Assembly (NCBI GenBank): GCA_020637775.1
Contig: JACKJV010000002.1
Span: forward strand, 310,001-374,000
DNA length: 64,000 bases
Source of the DNA: Brucellaceae bacterium
GTDB lineage: Bacteria > Pseudomonadota > Alphaproteobacteria > Rhizobiales > Rhizobiaceae
Direction: 5' to 3'
Every line of letters starts with the position of its first letter. The stretch's first letter is position 1. Positions 8,965 to 17,639 of this stretch are shown one piece after another. The translations under genes and the position numbers were made by a program. The notes beneath the pieces are model-generated. The model was not told the DNA's origin, ran no database searches, and saw only the letters and a list, made by a program, of their open reading frames with translations.

Positions 8965-10557
8965 ATGAGTGCGGCGGACAGGATATTCCTTGGCGCGAGC
9001 CGGACACCGGACGATGCCTGGCAGCGGCCTGAAGAGCTGCTGCTCAAATATGCCAACCGCCATGGGCTGATTACCGGCGCCACGGGCACGGGCAAGACGG
9101 TGACGCTGCAAATCCTGGCGGAAGCCTTTTCCAATGCAGGCGTTCCGGTCTTCGCCGCCGACATCAAGGGCGACCTGTCGGGCATCGCCGCCATGGGCGA
9201 GCCGAAGGACTTCCTCGCCAGGCGGGCCGAGACCATTCGTCTTGACGGCTATGCCTTCCAGGAGTTCCCGGTCATCTTCTGGGATCTGTTCGGCGAACAG
9301 GGACACCCGATCCGCACCACGATCTCGGAAATGGGACCGCTTCTCCTGGCGCGCCTGATGGACCTTTCGGAAGCCCAGGAAGGCGTGCTCAACATCGCCT
9401 TCCAGATCGCCGACGAACAGGGCCTGCTGCTGCTCGACATGAAGGACCTGCAATCGCTTCTGGTTCATGTCGCCGATCATGCCGACGAGATCTCCAAGCG
9501 CTATGGAAATGTCCACAAGGCGTCCGTCGGCGCCATCCAGCGTTCGCTTCTGGTGCTGGAGCGCCAGGGCGGGACCCATTTTTTCGGCGAGCCGGCGCTG
9601 CGCATCGCCGACATCATGCGCACCACGCCGGACGGGCGCGGCGCAGTCAATGTCCTGGCCGCCGACAAGCTGATGATGAATCCGCGCCTTTACGGCACGT
9701 TCCTGCTCTGGCTGCTTTCCGAACTCTTCGAGGAATTGCCCGAAGTGGGCGATCCGGACAAGCCGCGCCTGGTCTTCTTCTTCGACGAGGCGCATATCCT
9801 GTTCGACGAGGCGCCGCGAATCCTGCTCGAACGTATCGAGCAGGTGGTCCGGCTGATTCGCTCGAAGGGCGTGGGCGTCTTTTTCGTCACGCAGAATCCG
9901 CTCGATGTGCCCGACACCGTGCTTGCCCAGCTCGGCAACCGAATCCAGCATGCCCTGCGCGCCTACACGCCGCGCGAACAGAAGGCGGTGAAGACGGCGG
10001 CCGACACGTTCCGGCCGAACCCGGATTTCGACACCTACGAACAGATCACGCAACTTGGCGTCGGCGAGGCACTGGTCTCCACGCTTGAGGCCAAGGGCGT
10101 GCCATCGATGGTTCAGCGCACGCTGATCCGTCCGCCATCGTCGCGCCTTGGGCCGATCACCGATCAGGAGCGCCGGAAGATTCTCGCGCTGAGCCCCGTC
10201 GCCGGCCAGTATGACGAGGCGGTGGATCGGGAATCTGCCTATGAGACGCTTCAGAAGCGCGCCAGGCAGGCCGCACTGGAAGAAGAGGAGGCGCGCAAGC
10301 GCGAGGAGGAAGAGGAGCGCCGCGAGGCCGAACTGCGCGACCGCGAGCGCGATGAGCGCGAAAGCTCCGGCGGCTGGACCATTCCGGGATGGGGCTCCGA
10401 CGATGACAGCCGCCGCTCGTCACGCAAGTCGTCGCGGCGCGGTTCCTACAAGCGCCAGAGCGTCACGGAAGCGGCCATCAAGTCCGTGGTCCGCTCTGTC
10501 GGCTCATCGCTCGGCCGCGCGCTGGTGCGCGGAATCCTGGGCAGCCTGCGCCGCTGA
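8965..10557 (+). CDS. HerA-like ATPase (DUF853, YjgR type)
   Basis: 530 aa from the ATG at 8965, preceded by GGAGGG six bases upstream; the frame extends further back without a ribosome site. The Walker A motif GATGTGKT is near residue 40 and a Walker B-like LVFFFDEAH lies in the middle, as in the HerA/FtsK-type P-loop family. The C-terminal 100 residues are a highly charged Glu/Arg coiled coil followed by a Ser/Arg-rich basic tail. Family members are predicted DNA translocases or helicases, but the cellular role of DUF853 proteins is not established. The gene stands alone between a divergent and a convergent neighbour. Confidence 0.9.
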   Translation: MSAADRIFLGASRTPDDAWQRPEELLLKYANRHGLITGATGTGKTVTLQILAEAFSNAGVPVFAADIKGDLSGIAAMGEPKDFLARRAETIRLDGYAFQEFPVIFWDLFGEQGHPIRTTISEMGPLLLARLMDLSEAQEGVLNIAFQIADEQGLLLLDMKDLQSLLVHVADHADEISKRYGNVHKASVGAIQRSLLVLERQGGTHFFGEPALRIADIMRTTPDGRGAVNVLAADKLMMNPRLYGTFLLWLLSELFEELPEVGDPDKPRLVFFFDEAHILFDEAPRILLERIEQVVRLIRSKGVGVFFVTQNPLDVPDTVLAQLGNRIQHALRAYTPREQKAVKTAADTFRPNPDFDTYEQITQLGVGEALVSTLEAKGVPSMVQRTLIRPPSSRLGPITDQERRKILALSPVAGQYDEAVDRESAYETLQKRARQAALEEEEARKREEEEERREAELRDRERDERESSGGWTIPGWGSDDDSRRSSRKSSRRGSYKRQSVTEAAIKSVVRSVGSSLGRALVRGILGSLRR

Positions 10558-10577
10558 GCGGGGCGTGGCGGGCGACA

Positions 10578-10606
10578 GGAAAGCCGGCGGCACGTGCCGG
10601 CTTTCC
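10578..10606. terminator. Hairpin between convergent genes
   Basis: A perfect 11-bp stem, GGAAAGCCGGC and GCCGGCTTTCC, encloses a 7-base loop between the HerA-like stop (10557) and the stop of the convergent L,D-transpeptidase gene (10629). It can serve both strands. The U-tract is poor (TTTCCC on the plus strand), so it is a probable rather than a textbook intrinsic terminator. Confidence 0.6.
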
Positions 10607-10628
10607 CGCATTGCCGGTTGGCAGTGCG

Positions 10629-11384
10629 TCAGGCCACCGGGCCGTAGAGATTGGCTGTCACCACGACCGGCGTCTGTTCGGGGACGCGGTTGTAAAGGTC
10701 GATGATGTCCTGGTTCATCAGGCGAACGCAGCCCGACGAGACGTTCTTGCCGATCGACCACCATTCCGGCGAGCCGTGCAGGCGGTAGAGCGTGTCCTTG
10801 CCATCCTCGTAGATATAGAGGGCTCGCGCGCCGAGCGGGTTGTCCGGCCCGCCTTCCATGCCGCCGACCCACTGGTCGTTCTCGCGGTCATAGGTCGTGC
10901 GGTATTTTTCCAGTTTCGGTTCGCGGTCGATCATTTCTTCCGGCGGATGCCATTTCGGCCAGACGGCCTTGCGCTCGATATAGCCGCGCCCGGTCCATTC
11001 GAATCCCTCGCGCCCGAGGCCCACGCCATAGCGCATGGCACGGCCGTCGGCCTGGGTGAAATAGACGAAGTGATTGTTGGTATCGACCACAAGCGTTCCC
11101 GCGGGTTCGCCGGTCACGTTGGGAACGATCTGCCGGTGATATTTGCGCGGCACTTTCTGCCATGGCACGGCGGGCACCCGGAAGCCGTTGTCCGAGACCG
11201 GCGCATACATGAGCGCGGGATCGGCCAGACCCGTCACGGCCTGTTGCGGCGCCGGCGGGGCGACAGGCCGGGCCGATTTCGATCCGCCGCGCGATGTGGA
11301 GCACCCGGCAAGGGCTGTCGCCGCAACCGCGCCGGCTCCGGTGAGGATCTGCCGCCGCGACAGGGTTGCGAGGGTTCGGGTCAT
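10629..11384 (-). CDS. L,D-transpeptidase (YkuD family), Tat lipoprotein
   Basis: 251 aa from the ATG at 11382-11384, which has GGAGA 11 bases upstream. The frame continues to 11540, but the shorter start puts the signal peptide near the N-terminus. That peptide has twin arginines (SRRQILTG) and a lipobox LAGC, so the mature protein should be a Tat-exported lipoprotein. The YkuD catalytic motif is clear: HGSPEWW, then SSGCVRL with the nucleophilic cysteine. Such enzymes make 3-3 cross-links in peptidoglycan or attach proteins to it in the periplasm. It lies downstream of the dehalogenase gene on the same strand, with a 160-base gap. Confidence 0.93.
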   Translation of the reverse strand: MTRTLATLSRRQILTGAGAVAATALAGCSTSRGGSKSARPVAPPAPQQAVTGLADPALMYAPVSDNGFRVPAVPWQKVPRKYHRQIVPNVTGEPAGTLVVDTNNHFVYFTQADGRAMRYGVGLGREGFEWTGRGYIERKAVWPKWHPPEEMIDREPKLEKYRTTYDRENDQWVGGMEGGPDNPLGARALYIYEDGKDTLYRLHGSPEWWSIGKNVSSGCVRLMNQDIIDLYNRVPEQTPVVVTANLYGPVA

Positions 11385-11547
11385 CTTCTGTTTCGTCTCC
11401 AGTGTCTGCATGGCCTGTGAACGCCCGGTTTCCGGCTCCGGTTCCGGGGCGTTCACTTCCTGCACGGCTGATTGGGGCCATTGTGTGAAGCCGCGCCGGA
11501 GCGAATCGTTCCTGTTGTGGATAACAATCCTGCCCGGCAACCGACAG

Positions 11548-12210
11548 TCACATCGCCGTGACCAGCCCGTCGAGCGAGGGCAGGATCAGGCTTGCCGGCA
11601 TGTCGGCATATTCGTCCGGCTGTCCGGTCCGGTTGATCCAGACGGTATGGAAGCCGAAATGCGAGGCGCCGGCAATGTCCCAGCGGTTCGACGACTGGAA
11701 GGAGACCGCTTCGGGGTAAAGCTTCCAGTTGGCCGAGACGAGATCGTAGACCTCGAATTTCGTCTTGAAGGTGCGCAGCGGATCGACCGAGAAGATGTCG
11801 TCGAGCAGGAGGTCGAGGCCGGACGATCTGGCCGCTGCCTCCAGCATGGCCGGCGAGCCGTTCGACAGGATGGCAAGGCGCGCGCCCTTCTGCTTCAGCG
11901 CCTTCAGCACCCCGGGCACTTCCGGATAGCAATCGAGTTTCCAATAGGCGTCGAGCAGCCGCTGGCGCAGGCTCCGGTCAACGCTGGGAACCTTCTGGAA
12001 GGCGTAGTCCAGCGCTTCTTCGGTCAATTGCCAGAAGTCCCGGTAGGTGCCGGTCATGGCCCGGATCCACGAATATTCGAGTTGCTTGGCCCGCCAGATC
12101 TCCGATAGCGCCTGGCCATCCGGCCCGGCTTCGCCTGCATGCTGGCGCACTGCGGCATGAACGTCGAAAAGTGTGCCGTAGGCGTCGAAGACAAATGCTT
12201 TGTGCGACAT
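11548..12210 (-). CDS. Haloacid dehalogenase type II (HAD superfamily)
   Basis: 220 aa, the usual length for L-2-haloacid dehalogenases. HAD motif I is FDAYGTLFD with nucleophile Asp9. Motif II is LSNGSP, and the C-terminal SSNRWDIAGASHFGF block matches the conserved SSNxWD segment of haloacid dehalogenases. The family hydrolyses 2-haloalkanoic acids to 2-hydroxyacids, though many members act on other small substrates. It is divergent from the aminotransferase gene at 12369. Confidence 0.93.
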   Translation of the reverse strand: MSHKAFVFDAYGTLFDVHAAVRQHAGEAGPDGQALSEIWRAKQLEYSWIRAMTGTYRDFWQLTEEALDYAFQKVPSVDRSLRQRLLDAYWKLDCYPEVPGVLKALKQKGARLAILSNGSPAMLEAAARSSGLDLLLDDIFSVDPLRTFKTKFEVYDLVSANWKLYPEAVSFQSSNRWDIAGASHFGFHTVWINRTGQPDEYADMPASLILPSLDGLVTAM

Positions 12211-12368
12211 GGAATTCTCCCTCGCTGCGACTTTTCCGCCCGGTGTCCGTCCGCGTCAAGGCCGCGGCGCGTGAAATGCGCTGTGTTTCAGAAAGCAAAG
12301 GATTGACGTGCAACGGATTTGGGCTTTCGATGGCGCCCGCAAGAGGAAGACAAGGACGGGCATCCACC

Positions 12369-13235
12369 ATGGCAGTCGATACGAGCGCGCAATCCGCAAC
12401 CTGGACCTGGGTCGATGGGGAATGGCACGAGGGCAATCCCCCTCTGATCGGCCCGCGCACCCATGCGATGTGGCTGGGCTCGACCGTTTTCGACGGCGCG
12501 CGCTGGTTCGAGGGCGTGGCGCCCGATCTCGACCTGCATTGCCAGCGCGTCAACCGCTCGGCCGAGGCACTGCTGATGAAGCCGACCATGGGCGCCGACG
12601 AGATCGAGGCGCTGACATGGGAAGGCATCAGGCGCTTCGATGGCAACACCGCCATCTACATCAAGCCGATGTACTGGGCCGAACATGGCGGCTACATGGG
12701 CGTGCCGGCCGACCCGGACTCCACACGCTTCGCGCTTTGCCTGTTCGAAACGCCGATGATCGCGCCGGCCGGCTTCTCGGTCACGGTCTCGCCCTTCCGC
12801 CGGCCCACCGTGGAATGCATGCCGACCAACGCCAAGGCCGGCTGTCTTTATCCCAACAACGCCCGCGCCGTGCTGGAAGCCCGCGCCCGCGGTTTCGACA
12901 ATTGCCTGGTGCGCGACATGCTGGGCAATGTCGCCGAAACCGGCACGTCGAACATTTTCATGGTGCGCGATGGCGAGGTCTTCACGCCCGCGCCCAATGG
13001 CACCTTCCTGTCGGGCATCACCCGCGCACGCACGATCGACCTCTTGCGCGAGAAGGGCATGACGGTGACCGAAAAGGCGCTGACCGTGGACGACTTCATG
13101 GGCGCCGATGAAATCTTCTCCACCGGGAACCATTCCAAGGTCGTGCCCGTCGTACGGATCGAGGATCGGGAATTGCAGGCCGGCCCTGTCGCCCGCACCG
13201 CGCGTGACCTCTACTGGGAGTGGGCCCACGCCTGA
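12369..13235 (+). CDS. ilvE: Branched-chain amino acid aminotransferase (PLP fold type IV)
   Basis: 288 aa from the ATG at 12369. The fold-type IV signature is clear: the PLP lysine is Lys156 in NAKAGCLYPNNARAV, followed by LGNVAETGTSNIF and LSGITRAR, which bind the cofactor phosphate. The enzyme interconverts valine, leucine and isoleucine with their 2-oxo acids. The frame is open upstream, but the MAVDTSAQSATWTWVDG start fits the family. The gene is single, divergent from the dehalogenase and followed by sodB. A related D-amino acid aminotransferase or aminodeoxychorismate lyase is less likely because the IlvE-type N-terminus is complete. Confidence 0.92.
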   Translation: MAVDTSAQSATWTWVDGEWHEGNPPLIGPRTHAMWLGSTVFDGARWFEGVAPDLDLHCQRVNRSAEALLMKPTMGADEIEALTWEGIRRFDGNTAIYIKPMYWAEHGGYMGVPADPDSTRFALCLFETPMIAPAGFSVTVSPFRRPTVECMPTNAKAGCLYPNNARAVLEARARGFDNCLVRDMLGNVAETGTSNIFMVRDGEVFTPAPNGTFLSGITRARTIDLLREKGMTVTEKALTVDDFMGADEIFSTGNHSKVVPVVRIEDRELQAGPVARTARDLYWEWAHA

Positions 13236-13360
13236 TCCGCAGCTGCGGGTTTGCAAGCGGCGGATTTTTCTGGAAATAAGGGAGCCGGTTTCTTGCCGTC
13301 AGCCGTTGACACCTTATGTCTGTCGGCAGTCGCATTCCACCATTGCCAGAGGAGATGAAG

Positions 13361-13963
13361 ATGGCTTTTGAACTTCCTGACCTGCCGTATGACTATGAGG
13401 CCCTCGCACCCTACATGTCGCGCGAGACGCTCGAATATCATCACGACAAGCACCACAAGGCCTATGTCGACAACGGCAACAAGCTGGCCGAGGAAGCCGG
13501 CATGGCCGGCCTGTCGCTGGAAGATGTCGTGAAGCAGAGCCATGGCAAGATTCCGGGCCTCTTCAACAATGCCGCCCAGCACTACAACCACGTTCATTTC
13601 TGGAAGTGGATGAAGAAGGACGGCGGCGGAAGCGCGCTGCCCGGCGCGTTGCTGAAGGCGGTCGATTCCGATCTCGGCGGCTACGACAAGTTCCGTTCCG
13701 ACTTCATCAATGCCGGCGTCACCCAGTTCGGCTCCGGCTGGGCCTGGATTGCCGTGAAGGACGGCAAGCTGGAAATCATGAAGACGCCGAACGGCGAGAA
13801 TCCGCTCGTCCACGGCGCATCGCCGATCCTGGGCGTCGATGTGTGGGAGCATTCCTACTACATCGATTATCGCAACGCCCGCCCGAAATATCTCGAGGCC
13901 TTCGTCGACAACCTCGTCAACTGGGACTACGTGCTTGAAATGTACGAGAAGGCGACCGCCTGA
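13361..13963 (+). CDS. sodB: Superoxide dismutase, Fe/Mn family
   Basis: 200 aa from the ATG at 13361, with AGAGGAGA upstream. The metal ligands are visible: His27 in YHHDKHH, a second His in NHVHFWKWM, and Asp and His in DVWEHSYY. It converts superoxide to oxygen and hydrogen peroxide in the cytoplasm. Sequence alone does not decide iron against manganese, although GLFNNAAQHYNH is the Fe-type arrangement. A TTGACA box lies 50 bases upstream, but I could not find a matching -10. An intrinsic terminator follows directly. Confidence 0.97.
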   Translation: MAFELPDLPYDYEALAPYMSRETLEYHHDKHHKAYVDNGNKLAEEAGMAGLSLEDVVKQSHGKIPGLFNNAAQHYNHVHFWKWMKKDGGGSALPGALLKAVDSDLGGYDKFRSDFINAGVTQFGSGWAWIAVKDGKLEIMKTPNGENPLVHGASPILGVDVWEHSYYIDYRNARPKYLEAFVDNLVNWDYVLEMYEKATA

Positions 13964-13975
13964 TCGTCTTCCCGC

Positions 13976-14006
13976 AAGCCCCGGCGCATCCCGCCGGGGC
14001 TTTTTT
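13976..14006 (+). terminator. Rho-independent terminator of sodB
   Basis: Perfect 11-bp stem AAGCCCCGGCG / CGCCGGGGCTT with a 5-base loop (CATCC), running into six T residues at 14001-14006. It starts 12 bases after the sodB stop codon. Confidence 0.95.
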
Positions 14007-14158
14007 CTTGCGCTGTCGCCAATGGGTGAACGTACTGTTCCCTTATGTCGCACACCACCTCACGCAAGCGTGATCCCCTTCGCGCGGCGAATCCATAAGA
14101 TGATGGACGTCCGTGGCCGGAAGCCCCGGCAGGTTGAAACCAAGAGAGGACTGCTTTG

Positions 14159-14608
14159 ATGAAGAAGATTGCCCTGGCTCTTTCCGCACTTGCCTTGTCG
14201 GCCGCTGCCGCGACGGCCGCCGACGATCCGATTGCCGTCCGCAAGGCGCTCATGCAGGCCACCGGCGCATCCGCCGGCACCGCCGGTGCCATGCTGAAGG
14301 GCGACATGGATTACAATCCTGCCGTCGCCAAGGCGTCCATCGCCACCATGGCCGCCGTTGCCAAGGCCTATGGCGACTATTTCCCGGAAGGTTCGGACAT
14401 GGGTGTGGATACGACCGCGTCCCCGAAGATCTGGGAAGACATGGCGGGCTTCCAGGAAGCGCTCGCCAAGTTCCAGGCCGATACCTCGGCAGCCATGCAG
14501 GCCTCGGGCAAGGATGGCCCGGCCGATCTCGATGCCTTCAAGGCCGCGATGGGCCCGGTGCTGGGCAATTGCAAATCCTGCCATGAAGGCTTCCGCGTCA
14601 AGAAGTGA
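14159..14608 (+). CDS. Cytochrome c' (class II, c556-like)
   Basis: 149 aa from the ATG at 14159 (AGAGAGGA upstream; an adjacent TTG at 14156 is not needed). Residues 1-21 are a Sec signal peptide ending ATAADD. The rest is an all-helical four-helix-bundle sequence with the haem site CKSCH near the C-terminus, the class II arrangement. Cytochromes c' bind nitric oxide or carry electrons in the periplasm. The stop overlaps a GTG in the next frame, and a diheme cytochrome follows 24 bases later, so both form one operon. Maturation would depend on the ccm genes at 56-60 kb. Confidence 0.93.
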   Translation: MKKIALALSALALSAAAATAADDPIAVRKALMQATGASAGTAGAMLKGDMDYNPAVAKASIATMAAVAKAYGDYFPEGSDMGVDTTASPKIWEDMAGFQEALAKFQADTSAAMQASGKDGPADLDAFKAAMGPVLGNCKSCHEGFRVKK

Positions 14609-14631
14609 CGTATGGCGCGGGACGTCAGACC

Positions 14632-15540
14632 ATGATGCGCAAGCTCGTCCTTCTGATGGTGCTGCTCGCCGCGGGCGGCGGGCTTGCATTCTGGTTCGTG
14701 ACGGCGCCAAAAACGCTTTCGGCAAGCGAAGCAGCCATACTTCCGGCGGGCAACGCGCAAGCCGGCGAACGGGTTTTCCATGCAGCCGGCTGCTCCTCCT
14801 GCCATGCCCGGCCCGACGCGGTGGGCGAGGCGAAGCTGGAACTGGCCGGCGGCCACCGCTTTGCAACCGGGTTCGGAACCTTCGTGGCCCCCAACATCTC
14901 GCCCGATCCGCAAGCGGGTATCGGGGCCTGGACGCCGGTCCAGTTCGCCAATGCGCTGCTGCATGGCGTTTCGCCATCCGGCGCGCATTTCTACCCGGCC
15001 TTTCCCTACACATCCTATGCCCGGATGACGCAACAGGACGTGGCCGACCTCTTCGCCTATATGCAGACCTTGCCGCCGGTGGCGCAGAGGGCGCCGGAAA
15101 ACGAGGTTTCCTTCCCGTTCAATATCCGCCGCGCGCTCGGCGGCTGGAAGTGGCTGTACATGCGCGCCGGTCCGATCGCGGCGCTGCCCGCCGATGCAAG
15201 CGATCTGGTCCGCCGCGGGCAGTATCTCGTCGAGGGACCGGGCCATTGCGGCGAATGCCACACGCCGCGCAATGCGCTCGGCGGGCCGGACTATGCACGC
15301 TGGCTGAAGGGCGGACCCGCGGCCGAGGGGGAGGGGAAAGTGCCCGACATCACGCCGTCCGGCATCGGGTCCTGGTCGCAGAAGGACATCGCCTATTATC
15401 TTGAGAGCGGTTTCACGCCGGATTTCGACAGCGTCGGCGGCACCATGGTGGCCGTGCAGGAAAACATGGCAAAACTGCCGGCCTCCGACCGCGAGGCCAT
15501 CGCCGCTTATCTGAAGGCGCTTCCCGGCGCCGGCGAATGA
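14632..15540 (+). CDS. Membrane-anchored diheme cytochrome c
   Basis: 302 aa from the ATG at 14632. An N-terminal hydrophobic helix (MMRKLVLLMVLLAAGGG) anchors or exports it. There are two cytochrome c domains, each with a haem motif: CSSCH near residue 50 and CGECH near residue 205. Likely axial methionines lie in YARMTQQD-type and GGTMVAVQ segments. The arrangement resembles the cytochrome subunits of alcohol or aldehyde dehydrogenases, but no dehydrogenase gene is next to it. It probably passes electrons to the respiratory chain together with the cytochrome c' upstream. Confidence 0.9.
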   Translation: MMRKLVLLMVLLAAGGGLAFWFVTAPKTLSASEAAILPAGNAQAGERVFHAAGCSSCHARPDAVGEAKLELAGGHRFATGFGTFVAPNISPDPQAGIGAWTPVQFANALLHGVSPSGAHFYPAFPYTSYARMTQQDVADLFAYMQTLPPVAQRAPENEVSFPFNIRRALGGWKWLYMRAGPIAALPADASDLVRRGQYLVEGPGHCGECHTPRNALGGPDYARWLKGGPAAEGEGKVPDITPSGIGSWSQKDIAYYLESGFTPDFDSVGGTMVAVQENMAKLPASDREAIAAYLKALPGAGE

Positions 15541-15582
15541 CAGGAAGCCGGCTCCCCGCCATCGCCCGACGCGCAAACCGCC

Positions 15583-17082
15583 TCACGCCTCGGCAGGAGC
15601 CGGCGGCTGACCCGTGGCGCTTCTGTGGTCGGAAGCTGCGGGCGGAACCTTGAGAAAGGTCACGAGCACGGCAACCGCCAGAAAAGCCGCGATCTCGTAG
15701 GTCAGGGCAGATTTCAGCGCACCGATGAAAGCCGGGTGGGCGTCCATGCCCGCGTCGCGATCCGTCGCGAGCGTGGCGAAGAAGAGCTGCCCGCAGACGG
15801 CAATGCCCATCGCATTTCCCATCTGCTGGAAGGATTGCAGCGATCCGGATCCCGCTCCAGCATCCCTGTGCGGAACACCGGCCAGGATCGTCTGGAAAAG
15901 TGACGCAATGCCGATGCCAAGGCCCAGCCCGCCAATGAACAGCGGACCGGCCATCATGAGGCGCGGCGCGGTGTCGCCCATGGCAGAAACGACCATGTCG
16001 AGAACGCCCATGCCGGTGGCCATCAGCACCGCGCCCGCGATCAGACGCTGGCGGGGAAAGCGGCCTTTCAGGCGGCCGGACAGCAACGAGGCCAGCAATA
16101 CGCCCACGGGAAAGGGAAGGGTCGTCAGGCCGGACTGCAACGGCGTCAGGCCGAAACCCGTCTGCAGGAAGATCGCCAGCACCATGAAGAATCCGGCCAC
16201 CCCGGAAAAGAACAAGGTGGCGATGCCGGCGCCGAGCATGAAGTTGCCGTTCGACAGCAGCGAATAGGGGATCAGTTGCGGCTTTCGGCGGGCCTCCTGG
16301 CGCCGGATATGGTGGACGAAGAGGGCGAAAAGCCCGAATGCCGCTGCCATCAGCAGGAAGAACCACGCCGGCCATCCGAAATTGTATCCCTCGACCATGG
16401 GAAAGATCAGAAGGAAGACACCAAGCGCGGCAATCAGAACGCCCTTGACGTCGGTCCCGACATCGGGATGGCCGGGCAGGTCCGGAATGATGCGCTGACC
16501 GATGAACAGGACGGCGATGCCGACGGGAATGTTGACCAGGAAGATCGGCCGCCAGTCCAGCCCGAAGAGATCTGCGCCGATCAGGGTTCCGCCGAGAAGC
16601 GGCCCGACGACCGAGGCGAGGCCGGCTGCCAGGCCGAACAGCGAAAAGGCCTGGGCGCGTTCACGCGGCGCAAAGATGACCTGGGCGATAGCCAGCACCT
16701 GTGGCGTCATCATGCCGCCCGCCAGACCCTGCAGCGTGCGGGCCACGATCAGCGTCTCGATATTCGGCGCAAGGCCGCAAAGGGCGGAGAACAGCGTGAA
16801 CAGCAGCACGCCAAGCATGAACATGCGCTTGCGTCCGGCCATGTCTCCAAGCCGCCCGAAGGGCAGCAGTGCCAGCGCGAATCCCAGCACGTAGACCGCG
16901 ACCACCCACTCGATCTCGCTTGGTCCGGCATGCAGGTTTTCCTGCAAGGTCGGCAGCGCGACATTCACGATCGTCACGTCGATCAGGTTCATGAAACTTG
17001 CTGTCAGCAATGTGAAGAGCGCCGGCCAGCGCTGTGGATGGCCTTCCATCCCGGAGGCATCGAGGGGGCGGGCTTGGGTCAT
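15583..17082 (-). CDS. MFS transporter, DHA2 (EmrB/QacA) drug exporter family
   Basis: 499 aa with about 14 hydrophobic segments, the DHA2 pattern. The family motif A is LGDMAGRKRMFMLG after the second helix, and motif C-like PLLGGTLIG lies further on. The first helix begins LFTLLTASFMNLIDVTIVNVALP, matching EmrB-type proteins. It should export drugs or other amphiphiles using the proton gradient; the substrate is unknown. No membrane-fusion partner or regulator gene is adjacent. It ends tail-to-tail with the diheme cytochrome gene. Confidence 0.93.
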   Translation of the reverse strand: MTQARPLDASGMEGHPQRWPALFTLLTASFMNLIDVTIVNVALPTLQENLHAGPSEIEWVVAVYVLGFALALLPFGRLGDMAGRKRMFMLGVLLFTLFSALCGLAPNIETLIVARTLQGLAGGMMTPQVLAIAQVIFAPRERAQAFSLFGLAAGLASVVGPLLGGTLIGADLFGLDWRPIFLVNIPVGIAVLFIGQRIIPDLPGHPDVGTDVKGVLIAALGVFLLIFPMVEGYNFGWPAWFFLLMAAAFGLFALFVHHIRRQEARRKPQLIPYSLLSNGNFMLGAGIATLFFSGVAGFFMVLAIFLQTGFGLTPLQSGLTTLPFPVGVLLASLLSGRLKGRFPRQRLIAGAVLMATGMGVLDMVVSAMGDTAPRLMMAGPLFIGGLGLGIGIASLFQTILAGVPHRDAGAGSGSLQSFQQMGNAMGIAVCGQLFFATLATDRDAGMDAHPAFIGALKSALTYEIAAFLAVAVLVTFLKVPPAASDHRSATGQPPAPAEA

Positions 17083-17177
17083 GATCCGGTTTCCAGGCTG
17101 GTTGCGGGGCGCCCGACAGGGCGCCGGAGCTACATAACGCGTTCGTCCGATTCTGACAGGGGCAGGCTCTCAGGGAC

Positions 17178-17639
17178 TTACCCGTGCAACCCGCTTGCCA
17201 CAAGGCCGGCAGCGAGCGCTGCATAGCGCCCGGACTTGGCCAGGGTGACGATGGCGAGAAAGCGCCAGAACGGTTCGCGCATCGCACCGGCAACGAGCGT
17301 CAAAGGATCGCCGACAATCGGCACCCAGGAGGCCAGCAGCGACCAGTATCCGTATCGGTTGTACCAGGCCCGTGCCCGGTCCAGCCGGCGGGACGACTCG
17401 TGACCAGGCTGCGCCGGCGCCATCCGCGCCGCCTGCATGCCCAGCCACCAGTTCACGCAGGAGCCGAGGACATTGCCAACCGATGCGACGGCCACGGCGC
17501 TCAGCACGGGCACCAGCCCCGCCGCCAGCAGGCCCGCCAGAACGCCTTCCGATGTTCCGGGCAGCAGCGTGGCGGAGGTGAAGGCCGAGACGAACAGGCC
17601 GGCAAGGCCGGCATCGCCGGCCAGCGGCAGATCAGTCAT
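17178..17639 (-). CDS. YqaA family membrane protein (DedA/SNARE-associated-like)
   Basis: 153 aa with several hydrophobic helices. The N-terminal block FVSAFTSATLLPGTSEGVL and the C-terminal WVPIVGDPLTLVAGAMR are the hallmarks of YqaA proteins, small relatives of the DedA flippase-like family. The molecular function is not established. The start codon overlaps the stop of the upstream oligopeptidase gene by eight bases, so the two are coupled. Confidence 0.9.
   Translation of the reverse strand: MTDLPLAGDAGLAGLFVSAFTSATLLPGTSEGVLAGLLAAGLVPVLSAVAVASVGNVLGSCVNWWLGMQAARMAPAQPGHESSRRLDRARAWYNRYGYWSLLASWVPIVGDPLTLVAGAMREPFWRFLAIVTLAKSGRYAALAAGLVASGLHG

Noticed and set aside
13306..13311. TTGACA as the sodB -35 box
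   Set aside because: No acceptable -10 sequence at 16-18 bases; kept only as a remark.
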